Origin: Mycolicibacterium thermoresistibile
GTDB lineage: Bacteria; Actinomycetota; Actinomycetes; Mycobacteriales; Mycobacteriaceae
Reading direction: 5' to 3'
DNA: 64,000 nt
Assembly: GCF_900187065.1 (NCBI RefSeq)
Contig: NZ_LT906483.1
Span: 434,001 to 498,000, forward strand
Shown here one piece after another: positions 1 to 8,322 of this stretch; positions within the stretch are counted from its first letter, which is position 1, and each line of letters begins with the position of its first letter. A program made the translations under genes and the position numbers. The notes beneath the pieces are model-generated. The model worked only from the letters and a program-made list of their open reading frames with translations, searched no databases and was not told the origin of the DNA.

Positions 1-1
1 A

Positions 2-838
2 CTACGCCGCATCGTCAGCGCCTCGATCGACCTGTCGCTCGACGCGCGCGACAACCTCGACCCGCTGGTCGAATTGATCGAGAAGTCCCAACCGGTGCTG
101 GACTCACAGACCGACACCTCCCAGGCGATCCGGGCGTGGGCCTCGCAGGTGGCCACCGTCACCGACTCGCTGCGCAACCACGACGCGCAACTGGCCGGCG
201 TTCTGCACCAGGGCGGACCCGCGTTCGCCGACACCCGCGACCTGATCGACCGACTCCACCCCACGCTGCCGTCCACCGTGGCGCACCTGGCCACCCTCGG
301 CGACGTGGCACACCAATACCACCCGGCCGTCGAACAACTGCTGGTGCTGTTCCCCCAGGCCATCGCCGAGGCCCAGGCCACCCACCTGGCCAACCGCAAC
401 ACCGAACAGGACTACCGCGGCCAATACCTCAGCTTCAACCTCAACCTCAACCTGCCACCGCCGTGCACCACCGGATTCCTGCCCGCACAACAACAACGCT
501 CGCCCGTCCACGAAGACCATCCACCACGCGAACCCGGCCTGCTGTACTGCCGCACACCGCAGGACTCGATGTGGAACGTGCGGGGCGCCAAGAACTATCC
601 GTGCATCACCAGGCCCGGCAAACGCGCACCCACGGCGCAGATGTGCGAGAGCGACGAACACTACATACCCCTCAACGACGGCAACAACTGGAAGGGCGAC
701 CCCAACGCCACCCTGTCCGGACAAGACATCCCCCAACTGCCGCCCGGCACCTCCCAGACGCCGCCCGCCGAGCCGGGCGACCCGACCACCGACCCACGGG
801 AGCAGACATGGCAGTCGATGCTGCTGCCGCCGCGGTAG
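2..838 (+). CDS. MceF-type MCE family protein, C-terminal part (5' end outside window)
   Basis: An open frame enters from the left edge, so only the last 278 residues are visible and the MCE domain lies upstream. The visible part is the helical and C-terminal region. It closely resembles the complete MceF at 58756-60219: both share the SQPVLDSQ motif, the LNLPPPC motif, CESDE, and a tail with KGDPNATLSGQDIP. MceF is normally the last of six subunits of a Mce lipid importer, so a second mce operon should lie just upstream. Its tail is shorter than in the complete paralogue and ends in LLPPR. Family assignment is firm; the operon type cannot be told from this fragment. Confidence 0.93.
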   Translation, partial: LRRIVSASIDLSLDARDNLDPLVELIEKSQPVLDSQTDTSQAIRAWASQVATVTDSLRNHDAQLAGVLHQGGPAFADTRDLIDRLHPTLPSTVAHLATLGDVAHQYHPAVEQLLVLFPQAIAEAQATHLANRNTEQDYRGQYLSFNLNLNLPPPCTTGFLPAQQQRSPVHEDHPPREPGLLYCRTPQDSMWNVRGAKNYPCITRPGKRAPTAQMCESDEHYIPLNDGNNWKGDPNATLSGQDIPQLPPGTSQTPPAEPGDPTTDPREQTWQSMLLPPR

Positions 839-968
839 GGAACCCCGACGATGCACCGGAGCAGGTGTCACGTCTGTACAGACCACACCCGTCTCACCTG
901 CAACACCGGATCAGGCCTGGCAGTGACCGGTGCACAGCCCGCGGCCCGGTAAGGCAGGATCTAAGGCC

Positions 969-2144
969 ATGGAGCAGCTCTGGGCCAACCGCGCCGCCAG
1001 CGCCGAGGCGGCGATCACCCAGCGGCATCTCCGAAGGTTGTGGGGGCTGCCCGGCACCCAGCTCGGCGTGGTGGCCTGGCCCGCCACCGGGCGGGAGCGC
1101 CGGTTCGCGATCTGGCACTACTGGTGGCAGGCGCATCTGCTGGACTGCCTGGTCGACGCCCAGCTCCGCGACCCGCAGCCGGACCGGCTGAAGCGGATCA
1201 ACCGGCAGATCCGCGGCCACCGGCTGCGCAACATGGGCCGGTGGACCAACGACTACTACGACGACATGGCCTGGCTGGCGCTGGCGTTGGAACGGTCCGG
1301 GCGGCTCACCGGGGTCGGCCGGCCCAAGGCCCTGGACACCCTCGCCGGCCAGCTGTTCTCGGCATGGGTGCCCGAAGACGGCGGCGGCATCCCGTGGCGT
1401 AGGCAGGACCAGTTCTTCAACGCCCCGGCAAACGGTCCGGCGGCGATCTTCCTGGCCCGATACGACCGGCTGCGGCGGGCCGAGCAGATGGCCGACTGGC
1501 TGCACGCGACGCTCATCGACCCCGAAACCCATCTGGTGTTCGACGGCATCAAGGCGGGCTCCCTGGTGCGGGCGCAGTACACCTACTGCCAGGGGGTGGT
1601 GCTCGGCCTGGAGGCCGAACTGGCGGTGCGCACCGGCAACCCGGTGCACGCCCGCCGGGTGTACCGGCTGGTCGCGGCGGTGCGTGATCACATGGCCCCC
1701 GACGGGGTGATCAAGGGCGCCGGCGGGGGTGACGGCGGGCTGTTCAACGCCATCCTGGCCCGGTATCTGGCGCTGGTGGCGCAGATCCTGCCGGATGGTC
1801 CGGGCGCCGACGCCGAAGCATCTCGCACAACCCGTGAGACCGCCCGCACGCTGGTGCTCGACTCCGCCCGTTCGGCGTGGGACCACCGGCAGGTCGTCGA
1901 CGGGCTGCCGCTGTTCGGGCCGTTCTGGGACCGTGCCGCCGAACTGCCGCGCGCCGGCGGGCGCGAGGCCCAGTTCGTCGAGGGCGCGGTCAACGCCTCC
2001 GAGATCCCCGAACGCGATCTGTCCGTGCAGCTGTCGGGCTGGATGCTGATGGAGGCCGCGCACGCGCTCACCGACGAGACTTCCGCTGAGACTTCCACCG
2101 ACGAGACCGCCGATGAGGCTGATGAGGAGGAAAACCCGGCATGA
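969..2144 (+). CDS. Glycoside hydrolase family 76-like protein (alpha-1,6-mannanase fold)
   Basis: The 391-residue product resembles GH76 proteins, which have an (alpha/alpha)6 barrel and act on alpha-1,6-mannosyl linkages. The YYDDM motif at about residues 96-100 matches the paired catalytic aspartates of the family, and Trp- and Gly-rich stretches recur as expected for a barrel. No signal peptide or membrane segment is visible, so it is probably cytosolic, unlike secreted fungal and Bacillus members. I chose ATG 969 because AAGG lies just upstream; an in-frame GTG at 930 would add 13 unconvincing residues. The C-terminus is Glu/Asp/Thr-rich. It overlaps the next gene by 4 bp (ATGA), so the two are probably co-transcribed. 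The natural substrate is unknown. Confidence 0.8.
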   Translation: MEQLWANRAASAEAAITQRHLRRLWGLPGTQLGVVAWPATGRERRFAIWHYWWQAHLLDCLVDAQLRDPQPDRLKRINRQIRGHRLRNMGRWTNDYYDDMAWLALALERSGRLTGVGRPKALDTLAGQLFSAWVPEDGGGIPWRRQDQFFNAPANGPAAIFLARYDRLRRAEQMADWLHATLIDPETHLVFDGIKAGSLVRAQYTYCQGVVLGLEAELAVRTGNPVHARRVYRLVAAVRDHMAPDGVIKGAGGGDGGLFNAILARYLALVAQILPDGPGADAEASRTTRETARTLVLDSARSAWDHRQVVDGLPLFGPFWDRAAELPRAGGREAQFVEGAVNASEIPERDLSVQLSGWMLMEAAHALTDETSAETSTDETADEADEEENPA

Positions 2145-4096
2145 CCGAGTTGGCCGGCAACTGGAACCCTGACCCGGACACCGTCGCGAATGCGAATGCG
2201 ACCCGGTTTCTGCGTTGGCTGGCCGAGACGGGTCGCGGTGAGTTCGCCGACTACCGGCAGCTGTGGGAGCAGTCGGTGGGCGACATCGAGTGGTTCTGGG
2301 ATGCGGTCTGGCACTTCTTCGGTGTGCGGGCGGCCGCCGAGCCGACGAAGGTGCTCGAGGGTGCCGAGATGCCCGGGGTGCGGTGGTTTCCGGGTGCGAG
2401 GCTGAACTACGTGACCGAGATCTTCCGGCATTCGAGCGATGAGCGGCCGGCGTTGGTGGCGGCGGGGGAGGACGGCGCCACCGAATGGTCGTGGGCGCGG
2501 CTGCGGGCCGAGGCGGCGGCGTTCGCGCACTGGTTGCGTCGGCAGGGGGTCAAACCCGGCGACCGGGTGGTCGGTTACATCCCCAACATCGGGGAGGCGG
2601 TGGTGGCGTTCCTCGGCGCCGCCGCGGTGGGGGCGACCTGGGCGGTGTGCAATCAGGACCTGGCGGTCGCCGGGGTGGTGGCCCGGCTCGGGCAGCTCGA
2701 GCCGACCGTGTTGGTGGCCGCCGACGGTTCGGTGTACGGCGGCAAGCGGCACGACCGCCGCGAGCAGCTGGCCGAGATCCGCTCGCAGCTGCCCACCCTG
2801 AAGGCGACCGTGCTGGTGCCCCGGCTGGGGCTGGACGTCGGCACGGATGTGACGCCGTGGAGCGAGATCATCGCCGACGGTGCCGGATTGGGCCCCGAAC
2901 TAAAGATCACCGACGTCGAGTTCGACCACCCGCTGTGGGTGTTGTTCTCCTCGGGCACCACCGGCACTCCCAAGGGCATCGTGCACGGCCACGGCGGGGT
3001 GCTGCTGGAACACCTCAAGTACCTCAGCCTGCAGCTCGACCTCAAACCCACCGACCGGTTCATGTGGCAGTCGTCGACCAGCTGGATGATGTGGAATCTG
3101 CTGGTGAGCGGCCTGCTGATGGGCTCGACCGTCGTGCTGTACGACGGCAGCCCCAGCTATCCGGACATCGACGCCATGTGGCGGGTCGTCGCCGAGCAGC
3201 GGGTCAGTGTGTTCGGGGCCGGGGCCGGCTACTTCCTGGAGTGCGCCAAGAGGGAACTGCGCCCGGGTGAGGTCCATGCGCTGGAGGGGCTGCGGGCGGT
3301 CGGGTCGACCGGATCACCGTTGCCCGCATCTGGTTTCCGGTGGATCCAGCAGGGTCTCGGCCGCGCCGTGCCGGTGTTCTCGATGAGCGGCGGCACCGAT
3401 GTGGTGACCGCGTTCATCGGCGGCAGCCCGCTGGTGCCGGTCACCGCCGGGGAGCTCAACGTGATCTGCCTCGGCGCGGCGGTCGAGGCGTGGGTGGACC
3501 GCGACCAGCCGGTCGTCGGGTCGGCCGGGGAGTTGGTGGTCACCAAGCCGATGCCGAGCATGCCGGTGTTCTTCTGGAACGATCCGGACGGGTCGAAATA
3601 CCGTGACGCGTACTTCGACAAGTATCCGGGGGTGTGGTGCCACGGCGACTGGATCACCATCACCGAACGGGGATCCGTTGTGGTGCACGGCCGCTCGGAT
3701 GCGACGCTGAACCGGGGCGGAATCCGGATGGGCAGCGCGGAGATCTACAACGCGGTGGAGAGTCTGCCGCAGATCCGCGACTGCCTGGTGGTGGGCGTCG
3801 AACAGCCCGACGGCGGGTACTGGATGCCGTTGTTCGTCGCGCTCGACGAGGGTGTGGTGCTCGACGACGAGCTGCGTGACCGGATCGTCACCGCGATCCG
3901 CACCACCGCCTCACCGCGGCACGTGCCCGACGACATCATCGAGGTGCCGGCCATTCCGCGGACCATGACCGGTAAACGCCTGGAGATCCCGATCAAGCGG
4001 ATCCTGTTGGGCGGCAAACCCAGTGAAGTGGTGTCCACCAGCTCGGTGGACCGGCCGGAGGTGCTGGAGGCGTTCGCCCGGCACGCCCGGACATGA
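2141..4096 (+). CDS. aacS: Acetoacetyl-CoA synthetase (acetoacetate-CoA ligase)
   Basis: This 651-residue ANL-superfamily enzyme should convert acetoacetate, ATP and CoA to acetoacetyl-CoA, AMP and PPi in the cytosol. The length and the N-terminal half (a WFPGARLNY segment typical of the acetyl/acetoacetyl-CoA synthetase N-domain) fit AacS rather than shorter acyl-CoA ligases. The P-loop-like motif [10 protein letters not shown] is at about residues 269-278, and the C-terminal lysine motif MTGKRLEIP is near residue 610. The start is ATG 2141, preceded by GAGGAGG and overlapping the GH76 stop by 4 bp. It could salvage acetoacetate released by the ring or side-chain degradation encoded nearby, but that link is inferred. 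Confidence 0.9.
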   Translation: MTELAGNWNPDPDTVANANATRFLRWLAETGRGEFADYRQLWEQSVGDIEWFWDAVWHFFGVRAAAEPTKVLEGAEMPGVRWFPGARLNYVTEIFRHSSDERPALVAAGEDGATEWSWARLRAEAAAFAHWLRRQGVKPGDRVVGYIPNIGEAVVAFLGAAAVGATWAVCNQDLAVAGVVARLGQLEPTVLVAADGSVYGGKRHDRREQLAEIRSQLPTLKATVLVPRLGLDVGTDVTPWSEIIADGAGLGPELKITDVEFDHPLWVLFSSGTTGTPKGIVHGHGGVLLEHLKYLSLQLDLKPTDRFMWQSSTSWMMWNLLVSGLLMGSTVVLYDGSPSYPDIDAMWRVVAEQRVSVFGAGAGYFLECAKRELRPGEVHALEGLRAVGSTGSPLPASGFRWIQQGLGRAVPVFSMSGGTDVVTAFIGGSPLVPVTAGELNVICLGAAVEAWVDRDQPVVGSAGELVVTKPMPSMPVFFWNDPDGSKYRDAYFDKYPGVWCHGDWITITERGSVVVHGRSDATLNRGGIRMGSAEIYNAVESLPQIRDCLVVGVEQPDGGYWMPLFVALDEGVVLDDELRDRIVTAIRTTASPRHVPDDIIEVPAIPRTMTGKRLEIPIKRILLGGKPSEVVSTSSVDRPEVLEAFARHART

Positions 4097-4108
4097 CCGC
4101 TGCCGTGA

Positions 4109-4227
4109 GCGTCTTGAGCGTGCGCTGGCCGTTTCGGGTGTGCGCCGGTTGCGTCGAGTGTGCGACACCTGCGGCGACACGCCGACATCCCCCGCAGTGG
4201 CGGCACTTTCGAATCAGTGAGCGCACA
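4109..4227 (+). repeat. 119-bp intergenic direct repeat, copy 1
   Basis: These 119 bases recur without a mismatch at 62678-62796, in the same orientation. This copy begins 12 bp after the aacS stop. Similarity resumes weakly to the left: five bases, GCCGT, match after two mismatches. GTGCGCT at 4120-4126 and AGCGCAC at 4220-4226 form a short terminal inverted repeat, and TGAGCG recurs near both ends. Minus-strand frames through it give short Arg/Cys/His-rich peptides with no recognisable domain, which I regard as spurious. It looks like a dispersed non-coding element. Confidence 0.9.
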
Positions 4228-4504
4228 CTGCGCGATCTCACCAGCCGTGCCCAATCCATCGTTCGGTAAAGGTCGCGGAAGGTGACAACTCGGCGGGAAG
4301 ACTGCATATCGAGTGTCGAATATATGTTAGAAAGATATGGCCATAAGCGATGGATACTGGTGTTCGACCGGTCGAAGGATGGCTGTTCGGCAGCACTGGC
4401 GCCGGGAGCGCCCCAGGGTCACGGCATGCGGTCCTCCTGGGTTGAGAACTGCGGAATCGACAGAAACAACGATGGCGCGGACGGCCGTCAGCAGAGGAGG
4501 CGAG
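4228..4504. other. Intergenic region upstream of the CAP-domain gene
   Basis: No convincing gene is seen here. An AT-richer patch around 4310-4335 contains GTTAGAAAG and ATATAT-like steps and may hold the promoter of the secreted CAP protein. The last bases before 4505 carry a strong AGAGGAGG ribosome-binding site. A longer reading of the downstream frame from 4337 is possible but is Arg- and Gly-rich and would bury the signal peptide, so I did not accept it. Confidence 0.5.
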
Positions 4505-5002
4505 ATGACGACGATCCTGTGGCGGACCACCGCGACGGTGGCCGTGCTTGTTGTTTGTCAAACCCTCATCGGCCCTCCGGCCGCCGCCGACAACAAGCGG
4601 TTGAACGATGGTGTGGTGGCCAACGTCTACACGGTGAAGAAACAGAACGGCTGCGACACCGATATTCAGATCAACCCACAGCTGCAGCTCGCCGCGCAGT
4701 GGCACGCCAACGACGTCCTGCATAACCGCACTCTGGACGGTGACCTCGGCTCGGACGGATCAACCGTGCAGGACCGGGCCGACCGGGCCGGCTATCGGGG
4801 CGTCGCATCGCAGACGGTGGCGATCAACCCGGCACTCGCGATGAGCAATCTGGAGGTCATCCGGCAGTGGTACTTCCGGCCGGATTTCCACGCGATAATG
4901 GCCGACTGTGAGAACACCGAGATCGGCGTCTGGTCGGAGCACGCGCTGGATCGCACAGTTGTGGTGGCCGTCTACGGGAAGCCGGGCTGGAGCGATCGAT
5001 AG
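4505..5002 (+). CDS. Secreted CAP-domain (SCP/PR-1-like) protein
   Basis: The 165-residue product starts with a signal peptide (Met-Thr-Thr, a hydrophobic stretch VAVLVVCQTLIG, then PPAAAD as probable cleavage site), so it is exported. The mature part has the small CAP fold: a helix with QWHANDVLHN, the segment DRADRAGYRG, the H-x-x-I-M motif (FHAIM) and a final strand with IGVW. Two cysteines could form a disulphide. CAP proteins in mycobacteria have no settled enzymatic role. The start is ATG 4505, directly after AGAGGAGGCGAG. It is convergent with the SDR downstream. The family call is good; the function is unknown. Confidence 0.8.
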   Translation: MTTILWRTTATVAVLVVCQTLIGPPAAADNKRLNDGVVANVYTVKKQNGCDTDIQINPQLQLAAQWHANDVLHNRTLDGDLGSDGSTVQDRADRAGYRGVASQTVAINPALAMSNLEVIRQWYFRPDFHAIMADCENTEIGVWSEHALDRTVVVAVYGKPGWSDR

Positions 5003-5019
5003 CAGTCCGGCCGGGTGGC

Positions 5020-5036
5020 GACTCGTGACCCGAGTC
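5020..5036. terminator. Possible bidirectional terminator between CAP gene and SDR
   Basis: GACTCG and CGAGTC form a perfect 6-bp stem with a 5-base loop in the short gap between the two convergent genes. No U-tract follows, which is common for mycobacterial terminators, but the stem is short, so this is tentative. Confidence 0.35.
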
Positions 5037-5832
5037 ACGGCATGGTATAGCCGCCGCTGACCGAGATCAGTTGTCCGGTGACCTGTCGGGCGGCCCGGGC
5101 CGAGGACAGCCACAGCACTGCCCGACCGATGTCCTCGGCGGTGGTCAGCTGCCGGGTCGGGGTGTCCTTGAGCAGGTACTCGATCTGGTTCGGGTTGAAC
5201 ACGTTGTCCTGACCGACGGCCCACAGGCTGGTCTCGCCTACCGCATCGTTCCCGTCGGGGATGACCAGACCGGGGCAGACGATGTTCGACCGGATTCCGT
5301 GCCGACCGTGTTCGCGGGCGGTGGTGCGGGCCAGCGCGACCATCGCTGCCTTCGACGCCCCGTACACACCCTGGCGGATCTGGCCGAATGCGGCGTCGCT
5401 GGCGATGAACACGATCGAACCGCCGCCGGCCTCCTTCATCGGGCCGATCGCGGCCTGCGTGGCGGCGATGGCGGTGAACAGGTTGACCTCGATGGTGCGT
5501 TGCCACTTGGCTCGGTCGGTATCGCTGGCGATGAAGCCCGGCACGCTCCAGCCGGCGTTGTTCACCAGCACGTCGATCCCGCCCCACCGGTCCACGGCGA
5601 CGCCGATGGCGGCGTCGGCCGCCCCCGGTTCGGTCAGATCGCCGATCGCGAGTTCCACCGCCGCGGCGCCCCGGTCGAGGGCCTCCTCGCGAACCTTCAC
5701 CGACTGCGTGCGATCGATGTCGCTGATCACGATGCGGGCACCCTCGGTCGCGAACTCATGAACGATCCCGCGGCCGATGTTGGATGCACCCCCGGTGACC
5801 ACCACCCGGGCATCCCCCAGTCCTAGATCCAT
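5035..5832 (-). CDS. SDR family oxidoreductase
   Basis: This 265-residue classical short-chain dehydrogenase/reductase should oxidise or reduce a hydroxyl/keto group with NAD(P)(H). The cofactor motif TGGASNIG is at residues 13-20, NNAG at 91-94, a catalytic Ser near 145 and YGASK with Tyr157 and Lys161. The C-terminal VSGGYTMP closes the fold as usual. The insertion around residues 185-205 (DNVFNPNQIEYLL) is typical of SDRs handling bulky substrates. The start is ATG at 5832. Its upstream region carries a 21-bp tandem repeat that copies the ribosome-binding site and start codon. It is divergent from the large operon at 6015. The substrate is unknown. Confidence 0.9.
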   Translation of the reverse strand: MDLGLGDARVVVTGGASNIGRGIVHEFATEGARIVISDIDRTQSVKVREEALDRGAAAVELAIGDLTEPGAADAAIGVAVDRWGGIDVLVNNAGWSVPGFIASDTDRAKWQRTIEVNLFTAIAATQAAIGPMKEAGGGSIVFIASDAAFGQIRQGVYGASKAAMVALARTTAREHGRHGIRSNIVCPGLVIPDGNDAVGETSLWAVGQDNVFNPNQIEYLLKDTPTRQLTTAEDIGRAVLWLSSARAARQVTGQLISVSGGYTMP

Positions 5833-5894
5833 TGTGAGTCCCGCCGATCCACTGTGAACTTCCGCCGATCCATGGTGCCCTTCCGCCGATCCAT
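5823..5894 (-). other. Possible 23-codon leader ORF overlapping the SDR start
   Basis: On the minus strand an ATG at 5894 opens a 23-codon frame that passes through the 21-bp tandem repeats. It ends with TAG at 5825-5823, inside codons 2-3 of the SDR frame. Each repeat unit brings a GGCGGAA-like ribosome-binding site and an ATG or GTG. It may be translated and coupled to the SDR, or be a by-product of repeat growth. No conservation data are available. Confidence 0.3.
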
Positions 5895-5900
5895 CGGGAT
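5838..5900. repeat. 21-bp tandem repeat, three units, upstream of the SDR
   Basis: The core CCGCCGATCCA recurs exactly at 5841, 5862 and 5883, giving a period of 21. A degenerate fourth unit follows at 5901-5921. Read on the minus strand each unit is a start codon (ATG, ATG, GTG) followed by GATCGGCGGAA. The true SDR start at 5832-5830 also begins ATGGATC, 20 bp from its neighbour, so the repeats look like duplications of the gene's own initiation region. Confidence 0.8.
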
Positions 5901-5964
5901 TTCCGTCGTCCGATTCGAGCCGCCGCGGCCCGGCGTTGATCCGGCCCGCACCAGCGGCTTAACC

Positions 5965-5988
5965 TAGATTAGAAATTTGTGTTAGATT
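5965..5988 (+). promoter_or_regulatory. Putative promoter/operator for the 6015-19161 operon
   Basis: TAGATTAGA lies at 5965-5973 and a second TTAGATT at 5982-5988. TAGATT at 5983-5988 fits the mycobacterial -10 pattern TANNNT and would place the transcription start near 5995, about 20 bp before the ATG. TAGANTAGA also occurs upstream of 39489, the mce operon and the TetR at 60919, so the left element may be an operator. Confidence 0.45.
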
Positions 5989-6014
5989 TGTCCACAACCA
6001 GCTTGAGGAGATGC

Positions 6015-6749
6015 ATGCCCAGCGCGCTACTCGCCGAGAAGGTCGCGGTCGTGACAGGAGCCGGACGGGGGATCGGCCGTGAGATCGCCCGCGTGCTGCA
6101 TGCCCACGGCGCCGAGGTGGTGCTGGCCGACCTCGACGCCGACGCCGCCGCGCAGGCCGCCGCGGAAGTCGACGGGACCGGTGTCGGCTGCGATGTCACC
6201 GCCGAGGATCAGATGAAGCGGCTGGTGGCCGACACGGTCGCGAAGCACGGTCGGTTGGATCTGTTCGTCAACAACGCGGGCATCACCCGGGACGCTTCGC
6301 TGAAACGGATGACCGTCGCCGATTTCGACGCCGTGGTCACCGTGCACCTGCGCGGCACCTGGCTGGGCGTGCGGGAGGCCACCGCGGTGATGCGCGAACA
6401 GAAATCGGGCAGCATCGTCAACATCTCCTCGCTGTCGGGCAAGTCGGGCAACCCGGGGCAGACCAACTACAGCGCCGCCAAGGCCGGGATCATCGGTCTC
6501 ACCAAGGCCGCGGCGAAAGAGGTCGCCCACCACAACGTCCGGGTCAACGCGATTCAGCCCGGCCTGATCCGGACCCCGATGACGGAGACGATGCCGGCCG
6601 AGGTGTTCGCCGAACGGGAGGCTGCGGTGCCGATGAAGCGGGCGGGCGAACCGGCCGAGGTGGCCGGCGCCGTGGTATTCCTGGGCTCCGACCTGTCGAG
6701 CTACATCACCGGTTCGGTGATCGAGGTCGGCGGTGGGAGGTACATGTGA
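6015..6749 (+). CDS. SDR family oxidoreductase, FabG-like 3-hydroxyacyl dehydrogenase
   Basis: This 244-residue SDR is close to FabG and 3-hydroxyacyl-CoA dehydrogenases in length and motifs: TGAGRGIG at 14-21, NNAG at 86-89, Ser138/139, Tyr152 and Lys156 in YSAAK, and a C-terminal VIEVGGGRYM. It probably interconverts a 3-hydroxyacyl- and 3-ketoacyl-CoA using NAD(P). I chose ATG 6015, preceded by GAGGAG; an out-of-frame ATG sits 4 bp earlier. It is the first gene of a long operon-like run, and its stop overlaps the next start. A fatty-acid-synthesis role is possible from sequence, but the catabolic neighbours argue for beta-oxidation-like use. Confidence 0.88.
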   Translation: MPSALLAEKVAVVTGAGRGIGREIARVLHAHGAEVVLADLDADAAAQAAAEVDGTGVGCDVTAEDQMKRLVADTVAKHGRLDLFVNNAGITRDASLKRMTVADFDAVVTVHLRGTWLGVREATAVMREQKSGSIVNISSLSGKSGNPGQTNYSAAKAGIIGLTKAAAKEVAHHNVRVNAIQPGLIRTPMTETMPAEVFAEREAAVPMKRAGEPAEVAGAVVFLGSDLSSYITGSVIEVGGGRYM

Positions 6750-7522
6750 ACGTGCTCCGTGCGGTCGACTCCGGGGTCGGCCGGATCACCCTCAACCGTC
6801 CTGACCGGATGAATGCCATCACCGTCGGGCTCGCGACAGAGTTGGAGAACGCGATCACCGAACTCAGCGCTGATCCCGCCGTCAACGTCATCGTCATCCG
6901 TGGAGCAGGCGGGAATTTCAGCGCCGGAGGTGATTTCGACGAGGTAGAGAGGCTCCGTGCCGAGGGCGGGTCGGCGCTGGCCGCACTGTTCACCAAATTC
7001 CGCGCCGCCTGCGGCGCGATCGCAGCGGTCGACGTCCCCGTGATCGCCGCGGTGCAGGGGGTCGCCGCGGCCGGCGGATTCGAGTTGATGCAGGCATGTG
7101 ACATCGTGCTGGTCAGTACCGACGCCCGGATCGCCGACAGTCACGTCAAGTTCGGCATGGTGCCCGGCGGCGGCAGCAGCGCGCGGCTACCCCGCCTCGT
7201 CGGCCGACAACAGGCCATGGGTCTGCTGTTGTCCGGTGACCGGATCACGGGTGCTGAGGCGGTCGCTCTGGGGTTGGCGTACCGCGCATTCTCCGAATCT
7301 GAATTCGACTATGCGGTAACAGATTTTGCCAACCAAATGGCACAGCGGAACCGGCAGTCGGTGACAACGATCAAACGACTCGTCAACACCGGGATGAACC
7401 ATCCGCTCGATGAGGCGTTGGACGCCGAGATCGAGACCGTCGTGCGCCACATCCTCGGCGATGCGGGCGCCGGAAGCGTCGAACAGTTCGCGACCCGAAA
7501 AGATCGTGAGGTGCGTGGATGA
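6746..7522 (+). CDS. Enoyl-CoA hydratase/isomerase family protein (crotonase 1)
   Basis: This 258-residue crotonase-fold protein should act on an enoyl-CoA or related thioester. The first oxyanion-hole segment is GNFSAGGDFDE and the second GVAAAGGFELM, both well formed. The segment that usually reads PE-x-x-x-G carries DSHVKFG here, so the first catalytic glutamate of rat-type hydratase seems replaced by His. Activity other than simple hydration (isomerase, hydrolase or lyase) is therefore possible. The GTG start at 6746 overlaps the previous stop (GTGA). It is the first of three consecutive crotonases, each joined by a 4-bp overlap, which implies translational coupling. Confidence 0.85.
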   Translation: MNVLRAVDSGVGRITLNRPDRMNAITVGLATELENAITELSADPAVNVIVIRGAGGNFSAGGDFDEVERLRAEGGSALAALFTKFRAACGAIAAVDVPVIAAVQGVAAAGGFELMQACDIVLVSTDARIADSHVKFGMVPGGGSSARLPRLVGRQQAMGLLLSGDRITGAEAVALGLAYRAFSESEFDYAVTDFANQMAQRNRQSVTTIKRLVNTGMNHPLDEALDAEIETVVRHILGDAGAGSVEQFATRKDREVRG

Positions 7523-8322
7523 CCACATCGATCGAGTCCCCGGTGATCCTGTCGACCGGCGAGGACGGAATCGCCAGGCTGCGGCTGAACCGGCCGGAGG
7601 CCTCGAACGGTCTCACCGTGGAACTGCTCAAGGCGCTGCACGAGGCCGTCCTCGCCTGCCATGCCGACCCTGCGGTGAAGATCGTGCTGCTCAGCGGTGA
7701 AGGTCGAAACTTTTGCGCTGGCGGTGACGTGAAAACCTTTGAGTCCAAAGGTGAGTCACTGCCAGAGTACCTGCGTGAAGCCACCGCGTGGTTGCAGCTG
7801 GCGACCGCGGCCCTGATTCAGCTGCGGGTGCCGGTGGTGACCGCGGTGCAGGGCTACGTCGCCGGTGGTGGTGGCCTGGGTCTGGTGTGCGCCTCGGACT
7901 TCGTGATCGCTGCCCGGTCGGCGAAGTTCTTCTCCGGTGCGGTGCGGGTTGGGATGGCGCCGGACGGCGGCGCCTCGGTGACGCTGACACAACTGGTCGG
8001 TCTGCGTCAGGCGCTGCGCATCCTGCTCGCCAACCCAACCCTGTCCGCTGAGGAGGCCGCCGGCATCGGTCTGATCACCGAGGTGGTCGACGACGTCGAG
8101 CTCACCGCCCGCGCGGAGGCGTTGGCAGCCGAGCTGACCGCTCTGCCGCCGCTGGCGCTGTCGGCGACCAAACGGCTGGTTTGGAGCGGGGTCGGGCAGT
8201 CCGTCGCCGAACGGCTGGCGGAGGAGGCCCGCACCGTCTCCGAGCTCTCCGGCACCGCCGATTCACTGGAGGGCCTGCGGGCCGTGATCGAGCGGCGACC
8301 TCCGAGGTTCACCGGGCGATGA
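7519..8322 (+). CDS. Enoyl-CoA hydratase/isomerase family protein (crotonase 2)
   Basis: This 267-residue crotonase has oxyanion-hole segments NFCAGGDVKTFE and GYVAGGGLGLV. The region after them reads VRVGMAPDGGAS, which resembles the PaaG/enoyl-CoA isomerase group with an Asp in the G-x-x-P-D-G-G element and no Glu at the canonical hydratase position. Delta-isomerase activity on an unsaturated acyl-CoA is a reasonable guess, but the exact reaction is open. The ATG start overlaps the previous stop (ATGA), and its own stop overlaps the next start. Confidence 0.86.
   Translation: MTTSIESPVILSTGEDGIARLRLNRPEASNGLTVELLKALHEAVLACHADPAVKIVLLSGEGRNFCAGGDVKTFESKGESLPEYLREATAWLQLATAALIQLRVPVVTAVQGYVAGGGGLGLVCASDFVIAARSAKFFSGAVRVGMAPDGGASVTLTQLVGLRQALRILLANPTLSAEEAAGIGLITEVVDDVELTARAEALAAELTALPPLALSATKRLVWSGVGQSVAERLAEEARTVSELSGTADSLEGLRAVIERRPPRFTGR

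Noticed and set aside
4337..4504. N-terminal extension of the CAP-domain protein
   Set aside because: It would place the signal peptide internally; the strong ribosome-binding site at 4494-4504 fixes ATG 4505.
5841..5900. Tandem repeats considered as a CRISPR array
   Set aside because: There are only three 21-bp units without spacers and no cas genes.
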